Positions 9,590 through 18,280 of a DNA stretch of 64,000 nt are shown piece after piece. How positions within the stretch are numbered: position 1 is the stretch's first letter; each line of letters starts with the position of its first letter. The notes beneath the pieces are model-generated. The model ran no database searches. It was not told where the DNA came from and was given only the letters and a program-made list of their open reading frames with translations. This stretch comes from Lacrimispora celerecrescens (lineage in GTDB: Bacteria; Bacillota; Clostridia; Lachnospirales; Lachnospiraceae), in contig NZ_JPME01000003.1 of NCBI RefSeq assembly GCF_000732605.1, forward strand, positions 124,151 to 188,150. Direction: 5' to 3'. The translations under genes and the position numbers were made by a program.

Positions 9590-11092
9590 ATGCGTGATCA
9601 ATGGAATAGCAGAACAGGATTTTTATTCGCAGCAATTGGGGCTGCGGTAGGATTAGGTAATTTATGGAGATTTCCGTTTCAAGCTTATAAAAATGGTGGA
9701 GGTGCCTTTTTTTTACCATATTTTGTAGCTATTATTACATGTGCCGTTCCTTTAATGATCATGGAATATACCTATGGTCGGAGAATACGTGGCGGTTCTA
9801 CTAAGGCTTTTGCCAAGCTTAAAAAAAAGTTTGAGATTATTGGTTGGGTACAGGTTATGGTACCGATCGTAGTCATGATGTTCTACAGCACCATTATTTC
9901 CATATCCGTCGTCTTTATGATCTACTGTATCGGTCATGCTTTCGGTGTGGTAAACTGGATGAGCAATCCAGGACCGCTGTTAGGTGCTATTACCGGGCAG
10001 GCCCAGAATGCGTTCGACTTTGCAAGCGGCTTTAGTTTTTATATGCTGGGTGCAGTGGTTGTCGTATGGTTTGCCAACTGGGCCATCGTCCGGCAGGGGA
10101 TTTCCGGAGGAATTGAGAAAGCCTCAAAGATATTCACTCCTATGCTCATGATCTTAATGATAATTTTTATGATTAATTCCATGACGTTAGAGGGGGCCAA
10201 CATTGGGTTAAACGCATTATTTACACCGGACTTTTCTAAAATTTTAAACCCCAGTATCTGGGTTGCGGCATATGCACAGGTATTTTTCTCCACCACACTT
10301 GCAGTGGGTGTTATGATTGCTTACGGCTCTTATTTGGGAGAAAAACAGGATATTGTAAACAACTCGTTTATCACCGTATTGTCAAACAGCTCGTTTGATA
10401 TTATTGCAGGGATTACCGTATTTTCAACCCTGGGATTTCTGGTCAATAAACAAGGCGTTTCCTTTGATTCGTTTGGAAACGGAGCCGGAGTTGCTTTTAT
10501 CGCATTTCCAATTGCAATTTCAACCATGTCATCCAATATTGTGGTTCAAGGTATTTTAGGATTTTTATTTTTCTTTTGCCTGTTTATTGCCGGTATTTCT
10601 TCCAGTATTTCTATGCTTGAGGCATTTAATACCGCAGCCTTGGATAAATTTAAGATTTCACGCAAAAAGCTAACAAGCATCATATCCATCGTCGGTTTTA
10701 TTGGAAGTGCCACCTTTGCTACATACTGCGGATTCAACTATATTTTGGATCTTGTGGATTCTTACGTGGCAAACTATGTAATCGCTACTCTTGGCCTGGT
10801 GGAAGTTATTGCAATCAGTCATATATATGGTACTGAAAAGCTCAGAGAAGATGCAAATCAATATTCTGATTTCAAGGTCGGCAAATGGTGGGATTACTTA
10901 CTTAAGTATTTTACGCCCATATTGCTTGGAATTACCGTCATTACAAATTTTGTGTCCGGCATCATGCAGATGTTTGATATGGATTCTGTAACCTTACTAT
11001 CAAATGTTGTGTTCGGTTGGGGAACTGTTATAGTTATGATCGGTGTTGCCATTGTGTTCTGTAAACGCCCATGGCAAGTTGAAATTGAATAA
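9590..11092 (+). CDS. Sodium-dependent amino-acid transporter, NSS/SNF family (TnaT-like)
   Basis: A 500-aa integral membrane protein with about eleven or twelve hydrophobic helices. The first helix carries the NSS hallmark GAAVGLGNLWRFPFQ, followed by NGGGAFFLPYF, the unwound sodium/substrate site in LeuT-fold transporters. The family couples Na+ entry to amino-acid uptake. It starts 31 bases after tryptophanase with a GGGGG-rich site. TnaT of Symbiobacterium is a tryptophan-specific NSS protein encoded next to tnaA, so tryptophan is the likely cargo here. The 35-aa downstream ORF resembles MetS, the small subunit of the methionine/alanine NSS importer MetPS, so other cargo is not excluded. 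Confidence 0.88.
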   Translation: MRDQWNSRTGFLFAAIGAAVGLGNLWRFPFQAYKNGGGAFFLPYFVAIITCAVPLMIMEYTYGRRIRGGSTKAFAKLKKKFEIIGWVQVMVPIVVMMFYSTIISISVVFMIYCIGHAFGVVNWMSNPGPLLGAITGQAQNAFDFASGFSFYMLGAVVVVWFANWAIVRQGISGGIEKASKIFTPMLMILMIIFMINSMTLEGANIGLNALFTPDFSKILNPSIWVAAYAQVFFSTTLAVGVMIAYGSYLGEKQDIVNNSFITVLSNSSFDIIAGITVFSTLGFLVNKQGVSFDSFGNGAGVAFIAFPIAISTMSSNIVVQGILGFLFFFCLFIAGISSSISMLEAFNTAALDKFKISRKKLTSIISIVGFIGSATFATYCGFNYILDLVDSYVANYVIATLGLVEVIAISHIYGTEKLREDANQYSDFKVGKWWDYLLKYFTPILLGITVITNFVSGIMQMFDMDSVTLLSNVVFGWGTVIVMIGVAIVFCKRPWQVEIE

Positions 11093-11108
11093 CTAAGGGG
11101 GAATTACT

Positions 11109-11216
11109 ATGAATTCATTTGCATTGGCTATGATGATTGTTGGCTGTTCCGTTGTATGGGGTGGACTGTTTCTATGCGTTGGCATAGCCCTGACTAAAAA
11201 ACCTGAGAATAAATAA
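11109..11216 (+). CDS. MetS-like small subunit of the NSS transporter (35 aa)
   Basis: A short ORF starting with ATG at 11109, preceded by AAGGGGG at good spacing and 16 bases after the transporter stop. The product is a single hydrophobic helix at about residues 4-29 followed by a basic tail (TKKPENK). Size, one-helix layout, GG near mid-helix and position directly after an NSS gene match the MetS small subunit, which in Corynebacterium is required for MetP activity. No other function is suggested. The operon ends with a strong stem-loop just downstream. Confidence 0.75.
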   Translation: MNSFALAMMIVGCSVVWGGLFLCVGIALTKKPENK

Positions 11217-11228
11217 GATATAAAAATC

Positions 11229-11277
11229 TAAAGGGATATTGCCTAACTAATCAGGTTAATTAGGCAATATCCCTTTA
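11229..11277. terminator. Long bidirectional stem-loop terminator
   Basis: An 18-base perfect inverted repeat (TAAAGGGATATTGCCTAA and its complement) around a 13-base loop, between the convergent metS-like and LysR genes. Arms are A/T-ended, so it can act on both strands. Confidence 0.75.
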
Positions 11278-11285
11278 TCCATTTG

Positions 11286-12173
11286 TTAACTGTCTTTTAA
11301 AGAAGCCAATTCAATAAAAATTTTTATAAAAGGATTTTCATTGGATTTCTGGAACATGGCAACAAAATTCCCGGGATCAAAATCCTTTAAATTAATCGCT
11401 TTCACATTCGGTGTTAAATGCTTGGTACAAATACTCGGCAGGAATGCCACACCCAGACCGGACTCTACCATTAATATCTGTGATTCCAAGCTGTTGGCAT
11501 TAATAATATCTTTGATATTAAGACCTGCCGTCATCGTAAATTGCTTTAAAATATCAAGAGAGCAGGGCCCTGAGTCTTCACTTAAAGTAATTAATGTACA
11601 ATCATTAAGTGAATCCGCTGATATGGTATCAAATTGAGCAAGGGGATGCTTTTTATTTACAATGATATACATCGTGGAAGGAAAAACCTGCTTTACCACG
11701 GTCTCATCCAGTGATACAAAAGCGGGACTAAAGGGAAGTGTGAATACGACATCTAATTTTCCTGCCTGCAAATATGTTATAAGGTCATTATAGCTATACT
11801 TAGCAACCAAGACATCAATATCCGGATATAGGGTTCGAAACTCAGAAACTACTTGCGCGATTAAAATATGTTCGTAATGACCAAAACCAATTTCTAATAC
11901 TTTGGGATGCAGTTTAGCCGTCTTTTGAGTTTGAGAGATCATCTCATTGTACAGTTCTATCACCTTTAATGCTTTGTTATAAAAAACTTCCCCGGCAGAT
12001 GTTAGCAAAACGGACCTGTTGTTACGCTTTAACAAAACGACTCCCAGTTCTTCTTCAATCGCTGCAATCTGGCGGCTCATTGCTGTTTGCACCATGTGGT
12101 GTTCCTGGGCAGCTTTTGTGAAATTCTTATGTTTTACAACTGAAACAAAATAAGATAATTTTCTGATTTCCAT
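11286..12173 (-). CDS. LysR-family transcriptional regulator
   Basis: A 295-aa regulator. The N-terminal winged helix-turn-helix is clear: MEIRKLSYFVSVVKHKNFTKAA, then MSRQIAAIEEELGVVLLKR. The effector domain follows from about residue 90 with LEIGFGHYEH and a typical VAFLP near residue 255. An upstream in-frame ATG at 12224 exists, but the protein beginning at 12173 has the canonical LysR N-terminus and a GGTGG site. It is convergent with the tryptophanase-transporter operon and separated from it by a shared terminator. It may regulate that operon, but LysR regulators more often lie divergent to their targets, so the link is inference. Confidence 0.85.
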   Translation of the reverse strand: MEIRKLSYFVSVVKHKNFTKAAQEHHMVQTAMSRQIAAIEEELGVVLLKRNNRSVLLTSAGEVFYNKALKVIELYNEMISQTQKTAKLHPKVLEIGFGHYEHILIAQVVSEFRTLYPDIDVLVAKYSYNDLITYLQAGKLDVVFTLPFSPAFVSLDETVVKQVFPSTMYIIVNKKHPLAQFDTISADSLNDCTLITLSEDSGPCSLDILKQFTMTAGLNIKDIINANSLESQILMVESGLGVAFLPSICTKHLTPNVKAINLKDFDPGNFVAMFQKSNENPFIKIFIELASLKDS

Positions 12174-12345
12174 ATAACCACCATATCTTTTCAATGAGAT
12201 GTAAAATACCTGATTGAGATACACTATAAGAAAAACTTATATCATTCCTATTTTAACAAGATGACTGAAAAATTGCAACCTTAAGTCTAAATTATCTCCC
12301 TGATGGCACAATTGCTATGGCGGCTTCAGTAGCATTTTCTTGCCG

Positions 12346-12378
12346 TAAAAAAGTCCTGAACATTCAGGGCATTTTTTA
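12346..12378 (+). terminator. Orphan terminator resembling the one at 7952
   Basis: Stem AAGTCCTGA / TCAGGGCATT with an ACAT loop and a T-run, preceded by TTGCCGT as at 7952. No plus-strand gene ends just before it; the rest of 12174-12478 holds the leaders of the LysR gene and the ABC operon. Confidence 0.6.
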
Positions 12379-12478
12379 TTTGGATTAATCAGTGCTAATG
12401 ATTCGCAAACAAGTCCTGTTCTATTCGTGATAAGATGAAACCGTCAGCAAAAACAAATATTGGAGGAGGAAGAGAAAC

Positions 12479-13642
12479 ATGAAACGAAAATTTTTAGCGG
12501 CTGCAATGGCCCTTGCCTTAACGGCAGGAATGCTTTCCGGATGCTCAAGTTCTACAGGTTCTGCGCCGGAGAACAAAGAAACCCAGACAACTTCAGCAGC
12601 CACCACAGAAGCCACCAAAGCGGCTGAGACCAAGGCAGAGGAAACCAAAGCAACAACGGGAACTGGAACTTTAGTCGGAGTTGCCATGCCCACCAAGGAT
12701 TTGCAGAGATGGAACCAGGATGGATCGAATATGAAGAAGGAACTGGAAGATGCCGGATATAAGGTAGATTTACAGTATGCCAGCAATGATGTCCAGACCC
12801 AGGTATCCCAGGTAGAGAACATGATTTCCAACGGCTGCCAGATATTAGTCATTGCCTCTATTGATGGAAGCTCTTTAGGAGAACCATTAAGCCAGGCCAA
12901 AGCCATGGGAATTCCAGTTATTTCCTATGACCGTCTGATCATGAACTCTGACGCTGTTACATATTATGCAACCTTTGATAACTATAAAGTCGGCCAAAAG
13001 CAGGGTGAGTACCTGGTAGAGGCTCTTGATCTTGAGAAGGCAACGGAGCCTAAGAACATTGAGCTGTTTACCGGCGATCCGGCTGATAACAACTGTAACT
13101 TCTTCTTTGGCGGAGCTATGGATGTTCTTAAGAAGTATATTGACAGCGGCAAGCTTGTAGTAAAATCCGGCCAGACTGCTTTTGAGCAGGTAGCAACCGC
13201 TAACTGGGATTCTGAGAAATCTCAGAACCGTATGGATACCATTATCGCTGGTAACTATTCTGACGGAACCGTACTAGATGCAGTCCTCTGCTCCAATGAC
13301 TCCACTGCTCTTGGCGTGGAGAATGCACTTGCTTCTTCCTATACCGGAAAGTATCCAGTTATTACCGGACAGGACTGTGATATCGCCAATGTAAAGAACA
13401 TGCTTCAGGGCAAACAGGCCATGAGTATCTTTAAGGATACCCGTACCCTTGCTTCACAGGTAGTAAAAATGGTAGATTCCGTTATGCAGGGCGGAGAAGC
13501 TGAGATCAATGATACCAAATCCTATGATAACGGAACCGGAATCATCCCAACGTTCCTGTGTGATCCAGTGGTAGTAACAGTTGACAACTATAAAGATATG
13601 TTAATTACTTCCGGATACTACACGGAAGACCAGTTAAAGTAA
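12479..13642 (+). CDS. Sugar ABC importer, substrate-binding lipoprotein (XylF/ChvE type)
   Basis: A 387-aa exported lipoprotein: signal peptide with lipobox LSGC (C22), then a Thr/Ala/Glu/Lys-rich linker to about residue 58. The type I binding fold starts GTLVGVAMPTKDLQRWNQDG and includes ILVIASIDGSSL, ISYDRLI and CSNDSTALGVENAL. This is the multiple-monosaccharide/xylose binding class that works with a GguA/GguB or XylG/XylH-type transporter. A GGAGGAGG site lies just before the ATG. It is the first gene of the importer operon and the likely target of the YesN-type regulator upstream. The precise sugar (xylose, arabinose, glucose or galactose) cannot be set from sequence. Confidence 0.88.
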   Translation: MKRKFLAAAMALALTAGMLSGCSSSTGSAPENKETQTTSAATTEATKAAETKAEETKATTGTGTLVGVAMPTKDLQRWNQDGSNMKKELEDAGYKVDLQYASNDVQTQVSQVENMISNGCQILVIASIDGSSLGEPLSQAKAMGIPVISYDRLIMNSDAVTYYATFDNYKVGQKQGEYLVEALDLEKATEPKNIELFTGDPADNNCNFFFGGAMDVLKKYIDSGKLVVKSGQTAFEQVATANWDSEKSQNRMDTIIAGNYSDGTVLDAVLCSNDSTALGVENALASSYTGKYPVITGQDCDIANVKNMLQGKQAMSIFKDTRTLASQVVKMVDSVMQGGEAEINDTKSYDNGTGIIPTFLCDPVVVTVDNYKDMLITSGYYTEDQLK

Positions 13643-13723
13643 TAGAAATTATTTTCTTATGGGGACGGCTTCTTTCAGATATAGAGGCCGTCCTTAAGAA
13701 ATGACGGCAAGGGAGGGATATTC

Positions 13724-15262
13724 TTGGCAAAAATACTTTTGGAAATGAAGAGCATAACCAAGACATTTCCAGGCGTTAAGGCTCTGGATAATGTAAACCT
13801 TCAGGTAGAGGAAGGTGAGATCCATGCCCTGGTGGGTGAAAATGGAGCTGGCAAATCTACCTTGATGAACGTGCTCAGCGGCATTTATCCCTATGGCACC
13901 TATGAGGGAGATATTATTTATAGCGGAGAGATCTGTAAATTTAACCGAATCAGTGACAGTGAACAAAAGGGAATCGTCATCATTCATCAGGAGCTTGCTC
14001 TTGTTCCCTATATGACGATTGCTGAAAACATGTATCTGGGAAATGAAAAGGGAAAAAGGTACGCAATCAACTGGAATGAAACCTATGGAGAGGCGGACCG
14101 TTACTTAAATACAGTGGGACTTATGGAATCTTCCCATACGTTAATTAAGGATATCAGCGTGGGAAAGCAGCAGCTGGTGGAAATTGCTAAGGCACTTGCA
14201 AAGAATGCCAGGCTTTTGATCCTGGATGAGCCTACTGCATCCTTAAATGAAGATGATTCCAAAGCGCTTCTGGAGCTTTTGCTAAAATTTAAATCAGAGG
14301 GATTAACCTCTATCATTATTTCTCATAAACTGAATGAAATTGCCTATGTGGCGGATAAGATTACAGTCATCCGCGACGGCTCAACCATAGAAACATTGGA
14401 CAGGAAAAAGGATGCCATTACCGAGGACCGTATTATCAAAGGCATGGTAGGGCGGGAACTGGTGGATCGCTTTCCCAAACGAGATGACGTGGAGATCGGT
14501 GAAAAGGCCATGGAGGTGGAGCACTGGAATGCCTGCCATCCTCTGTATTCGGACCGGAAGGTTGTAAACGATGTCTCCTTTTATGTGAGAAGAGGAGAAG
14601 TCGTTGGAATCTGCGGCTTAATGGGCGCCGGAAGAACAGAGTTAGCCATGAGCATTTTCGGAAAAAGCTACGGTGTCAATATCTCGGGAAAGGTCCGGAT
14701 CAAAGGGCAGGAAGTAGCGTTAAACTCTGTCCGGGAAGCCATACGCCATAAGCTTGCTTATGTTACAGAAGACCGGAAGGGCAATGGTCTGATCCTTGGA
14801 AATCCTATTAAGATCAACACGACCCTTGCAAATATGCAGGCAATCAGCCGCCGTTCCATTATTGATAAGGATAAGGAATTTGCTGTGGCGGAAGATTACC
14901 GGGATAAATTGAAGACCAAGTGCCCCACTGTGGAACAAAATGTAGGGAACTTAAGCGGCGGAAACCAGCAGAAAGTCCTCCTTTCAAAATGGATGTTTGC
15001 AGAGCCGGATATTCTGATTTTAGATGAACCCACCAGAGGAATCGATGTGGGAGCAAAATACGAAATATACTGTATCATCAACCGCCTGGCTGCGGAGGGT
15101 AAATCCGTCATCATGATATCGTCGGAGCTTCCAGAGGTACTTGGAATGTCCGACCGCATTTATATCATGAATGAGGGCCGTATGGTGGGAGAGGTCAGTG
15201 CGGCCGAGGCAACTCAGGAGAATATCATGGCCTGTATTTTAAAATCAGATAAAGGAGAGTAG
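13724..15262 (+). CDS. Sugar ABC importer, double-domain ATP-binding protein (XylG/GguA type)
   Basis: A 512-aa cytoplasmic ATPase with two fused ABC domains. The first has Walker [10 protein letters not shown] near residue 40, signature [14 protein letters not shown] and Walker B LLILDEPT. The second has the degenerate P-loop [16 protein letters not shown] usual in this family, signature [13 protein letters not shown] and [12 protein letters not shown]. It begins with TTG at 13724, chosen because AAGGGAGGG stands at ideal distance and the protein then starts MAKILLEMK; an ATG seven codons later has no site. It follows the binding protein gene by 81 bases and runs directly into the permease gene. 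Confidence 0.92.
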   Translation: MAKILLEMKSITKTFPGVKALDNVNLQVEEGEIHALVGENGAGKSTLMNVLSGIYPYGTYEGDIIYSGEICKFNRISDSEQKGIVIIHQELALVPYMTIAENMYLGNEKGKRYAINWNETYGEADRYLNTVGLMESSHTLIKDISVGKQQLVEIAKALAKNARLLILDEPTASLNEDDSKALLELLLKFKSEGLTSIIISHKLNEIAYVADKITVIRDGSTIETLDRKKDAITEDRIIKGMVGRELVDRFPKRDDVEIGEKAMEVEHWNACHPLYSDRKVVNDVSFYVRRGEVVGICGLMGAGRTELAMSIFGKSYGVNISGKVRIKGQEVALNSVREAIRHKLAYVTEDRKGNGLILGNPIKINTTLANMQAISRRSIIDKDKEFAVAEDYRDKLKTKCPTVEQNVGNLSGGNQQKVLLSKWMFAEPDILILDEPTRGIDVGAKYEIYCIINRLAAEGKSVIMISSELPEVLGMSDRIYIMNEGRMVGEVSAAEATQENIMACILKSDKGE

Positions 15263-15265
15263 AAG

Positions 15266-16440
15266 ATGGAGAATAAGATGAAATTATCTGAGGGATTAAA
15301 AAAATATACGATGGTAATCGTTCTGGCCGTTGTAGTCATTCTTTTTACAGTCAACACCGGAGGAAAGATGCTCCTGCCCCAGAATGTAAACAACTTGATT
15401 GCCCAAAACGCCTATGTATTTATTCTTGCAACCGGTATGCTTTTTTGCATCCTTACGGGAGGCAACATTGACTTATCCGTAGGCTCTGTGGTTTGTTTTG
15501 TAGGAGCGGTAGGCGGAAGCATGATGATTACCATGGGGATCAATCCCTATTTAACCCTGCTTGCAATGCTGATCATCGGTATGCTGGTAGGTGCATGGCA
15601 GGGCTTCTGGATCGCCTATGTACGAATTCCTCCTTTATCGTGACTCTGGCCGGCATGCTCATGTTCCGCGGGTTATCCAATGTGGTTTTGCAGGGTATGA
15701 CCTTGTCCCCAATTCCGGATCAGTTTTTGAATTTGTTTAATACCTATGTTCCTGATATATTCGGGATGCAGGGCTTTAACCTTACCTGCTTTTTAGTGGG
15801 AATCATTGCTTGCCTGGTTTTTGTGGCACTGGAACTTTTAAACCGCAGAAAAAAGATTCAAAAGGGATACCGGGTGGATCCTATTGGGGGCTTGGCAATC
15901 AAAATGGCTTTCATCAGTTTTGTAGTCCTGTTCTTTATGTATAAGCTGGCAAGATATAAAGGAATTCCCAATGCCCTTATCTGGGTGACTGCGATCATCG
16001 GGATTTACAGTTATATTTCTTCCAAGACCACCACAGGCCGGTACTTTTACGCTGTGGGCGGAAATGAGAAGGCCACCAGACTGTCTGGTATTGATACCAA
16101 TAAAGTGTATTTCCTCGCATATTTGAATATGGGACTGCTGGCAGCAGTGGCAGGCATGGTAACGGTAGCCCGCTTAAATTCCGCCAATCCTACAGCAGGA
16201 AACAGCTATGAAATGGATGCCATCGGAGCCTGCTTTATCGGAGGCGCTTCCGCATACGGCGGTACCGGAACAGTACCTGGTGTAATCGTGGGTGCAACCT
16301 TAATGGGTGTGCTTAACCTGGGCATGAGCATCATGGGTGTGGACCAGAACCTTCAGAAGGTGGTAAAGGGTGCGGTTCTTATGGCAGCAGTTATTTTCGA
16401 TGTGGTAAGTAAGAGAAAATCATTTATTGTTAAGCAGTAA
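15266..16440 (+). pseudogene. Sugar ABC importer permease (XylH/GguB type), interrupted by a single-base frameshift
   Basis: Two overlapping frames encode one permease. The first (15266-15643) gives TGGNIDLSVGSV and ends IAYVRIPPLS at a TGA. The second continues with FIVTLAGMLMFRGLSNVVL to 16440. Restoring one T to the short run at 15634-15636 joins them as IPPFIVTLAG, the sequence expected for the family, and gives about 391 residues with 9-10 membrane helices. The rest of the gene is intact, with GGNEKATRLSGI and GAVLMAAVIFDV near the end, so the lesion is either very recent or a sequencing error. If real, the importer would lack its channel. It starts 4 bases after the ATPase gene. Confidence 0.88.
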
Positions 16441-16459
16441 ATGAAATATATTTCTAAAT

Positions 16460-16506
16460 AAAATGCTGTTTTCTTGTACGGATGTATGAGAGACAGCATT
16501 TTTTAT
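16460..16506 (+). terminator. Rho-independent terminator of the sugar ABC operon
   Basis: Stem AATGCTGT-type arm and ACAGCATT arm with a loop of about 20 bases and a T-run. It sits 20 bases after the permease stop. Confidence 0.7.
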
Positions 16507-16714
16507 CGCAATAAAATACATTTTTCGCATTTTACTCTATCTGGATTCTCCTGGGAATGAGCGGCTTATTTAAATAAAAATCCCCCTATATATAGAAATC
16601 TGGTCAAACTTGTGGTAGAATGCTACAAGTAAAAGAATGTTTTGAAAGATAAATACTTTACAAGTATACCATTTTGTCAAAAAAATAGACAGAAAATGGA
16701 AAGGAGCATAAATT

Positions 16715-17269
16715 ATGGGAAAGATTAAAGTATCAACATGCGGAATAGAAGGACTTTTTGTCATAGAGCCAGCGGTATTTCATGATTCCAGAGGATATTT
16801 CATGGAAACTTATAATCAGAATGATTTTAAGGAAGCCGGACTTGACATGGTTTTTGTACAGGACAACCAGTCCATGTCTACAAAAGGCGTACTGCGGGGG
16901 CTTCATTTCCAGAAGCAGTTCCCACAGGGAAAGCTTGTGCGGGTCGTAAGAGGGAAAGTGTTTGACGTAGCAGTGGACCTGCGTTCTGCGTCTGAAACTT
17001 ATGGTAAATGGTTCGGGGTGGAATTGTCTGCAGAAAACAAAAAGCAGTTCTACATTCCGGAAGGCTTTGCACATGGATTTTTAGTTTTATCCGATGAGGC
17101 AGAATTTGCATATAAATGTACCGATTTCTATCACCCGGGTGATGAGGGCGGTATTTTATGGAGTGACCCGTCAATTGGCATTGACTGGCCGATTGAAGAA
17201 GGCATGGAGCTGACTATTTCTGAGAAGGATCAGAAATGGAGCGGAATCCGGGATACCTTCAAATTTTAG
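16715..17269 (+). CDS. rfbC: dTDP-4-dehydrorhamnose 3,5-epimerase
   Basis: A 184-aa cupin enzyme converting dTDP-4-keto-6-deoxyglucose to dTDP-4-keto-rhamnose. Family motifs are complete: GYFMETYNQNDF, VLRGLHFQ with the catalytic His, FDVAVDLR and YIPEGFAHGFLVLSD. The ATG at 16715 has a strong AAAGGAGC site. RfbA, RfbB and RfbD are not in this window, so dTDP-rhamnose synthesis must be completed by genes elsewhere. It is the first gene of a long plus-strand glycan operon and lies 15 bases before the exporter permease, implying that the exported polymer contains rhamnose or a related deoxysugar. Confidence 0.93.
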   Translation: MGKIKVSTCGIEGLFVIEPAVFHDSRGYFMETYNQNDFKEAGLDMVFVQDNQSMSTKGVLRGLHFQKQFPQGKLVRVVRGKVFDVAVDLRSASETYGKWFGVELSAENKKQFYIPEGFAHGFLVLSDEAEFAYKCTDFYHPGDEGGILWSDPSIGIDWPIEEGMELTISEKDQKWSGIRDTFKF

Positions 17270-17284
17270 TGAGAGGAGAAAACC

Positions 17285-18097
17285 ATGAATTATCTGGTTT
17301 CCTTAATAAAAGAAATAATTACAAAGAGAAAGCTCATTCTGGATCTGTCAAAGGCGGATTTTAAAAAGCGGTTTGTAGGCTCCTATTTCGGGATCGCCTG
17401 GATGTTTCTGCAGCCTATGGCAACCGTGCTGGTATACTTTTTCGTATTCCAGATGGGCTTTAAAAGCGTACCCCCTGTCCCGGATTACCCTTACGTGCTG
17501 TGGCTGATCCCAGGCATTGTACCCTGGTTTTATTTCAGCGAGGTGCTGAATATGGGGACGGGCTGTCTTCAGGAATATAATTATCTGGTGAAAAAGGTGG
17601 TGTTCCGGGTAGAGATCCTTCCGGTCATCAAGATGCTTTCCTGCCTGATGGTACATGGTATATTTGCAATCATTATGATCCTGGTATTTTTCTGCTACGG
17701 CTTCCTTCCAAAGGCAAGCTGGATCCAGATCCTGTATTATTCCTTTGCAAGCTCCATGCTGTCACTGGCTATTGCGTATTTTACCAGTGCCATTCATGTG
17801 TTTTTCAAAGATATGGCTCAGATCATAGGGATCTGCCTGCAGTTTGGCATGTGGATGGTGCCGATTATGTGGGCGCCGGAGATGTTTCCGACAATCCCAT
17901 CCTGGCTGCCGGTACTGCTTAAGCTAAATCCCTTCTATTATATCGTAGCCGGATACCGTGACAGCATGCTGACCGGAAACTGGCTGACAGAACGGCCGAC
18001 CCTGGGACTTTATTTCTGGTCAGTGACCATTGTACTGATGCTAATAGGGCTAAAGGTATTTAAAAAACTGCGCCCACACTTTTCTGATGTGCTATAA
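17285..18097 (+). CDS. wzm: Polysaccharide ABC exporter permease (Wzm/TagG-like)
   Basis: A 270-aa ABC-2 membrane protein with six hydrophobic helices. It has the N-terminal amphipathic region LDLSKADFKKRFVGSYFGIAW typical of Wzm/TagG exporters, and WLIPGIVPWFYFSEVL. It would flip a completed lipid-linked glycan outward together with the ATPase encoded next. A GAGAGGAG site precedes the ATG. Between it and wzt lies a 144-nt structured element rather than the usual few bases, and the -10 of that element's promoter overlaps the stop codon of this gene. Confidence 0.9.
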   Translation: MNYLVSLIKEIITKRKLILDLSKADFKKRFVGSYFGIAWMFLQPMATVLVYFFVFQMGFKSVPPVPDYPYVLWLIPGIVPWFYFSEVLNMGTGCLQEYNYLVKKVVFRVEILPVIKMLSCLMVHGIFAIIMILVFFCYGFLPKASWIQILYYSFASSMLSLAIAYFTSAIHVFFKDMAQIIGICLQFGMWMVPIMWAPEMFPTIPSWLPVLLKLNPFYYIVAGYRDSMLTGNWLTERPTLGLYFWSVTIVLMLIGLKVFKKLRPHFSDVL

Positions 18098-18098
18098 C
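18090..18098 (+). promoter_or_regulatory. Extended -10 of element A
   Basis: TGC followed by TATAAC, aligned with TGG-TATAAT in copies B and C, four bases before the conserved CACGAAAGC. It includes the TAA stop of wzm. No good -35 is visible. Confidence 0.45.
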
Positions 18099-18101
18099 CT
18101 T

Positions 18102-18245
18102 CACGAAAGCAATGAGTAGTGCGAAATATGGCAGAAAAAGATTTTCGTTGTGCTTGCACATAAGAAACTCTTTTCCTGACATATTTCATAGGGCGAATGC
18201 CCGTGAGCTTGGGAAACTGAAAGTTTCCCAAGCTGCACTACGGAC
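18102..18245 (+). ncRNA. Structured repeat element, copy A
   Basis: One of three copies of a 140-145 base element. It starts CACGAAAGCAATGAG and ends GCACTACGGAC. Basal stem P1 pairs GTAGTGC (18116-18122) with GCACTAC (18235-18241), where copies B and C have GCAGTGC/GCACTGC: a T-A to C-G compensatory change. P2 is a long stem, about 20 pairs with two mismatches, capped by TGTGC-TT-GCACA. P3 is GGGCGAATGCCC. P4 pairs AGCTTGGGAAACT with its complement. It lies between wzm and wzt, sense to wzt, ending 36 bases before its start. There is no T-run after P1, so it does not look like a simple terminator. Function unknown: regulatory leader, small RNA or mobile repeat are all possible. Confidence 0.7.
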
Positions 18246-18280
18246 CTGTGGGATTAATTTTATGTAACATGGAGGATTCA

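Noticed and set aside
15620-15645. Programmed ribosomal frameshift in the permease gene
   Set aside because: No slippery heptamer or downstream structure was seen, and this permease family is not known to use frameshifting; a lost T explains it better.
18102-18245. Hammerhead-type self-cleaving ribozyme or plain terminator for the repeat element
   Set aside because: No CUGAUGA core beside the CGAAA, and no T-run after the last stem.
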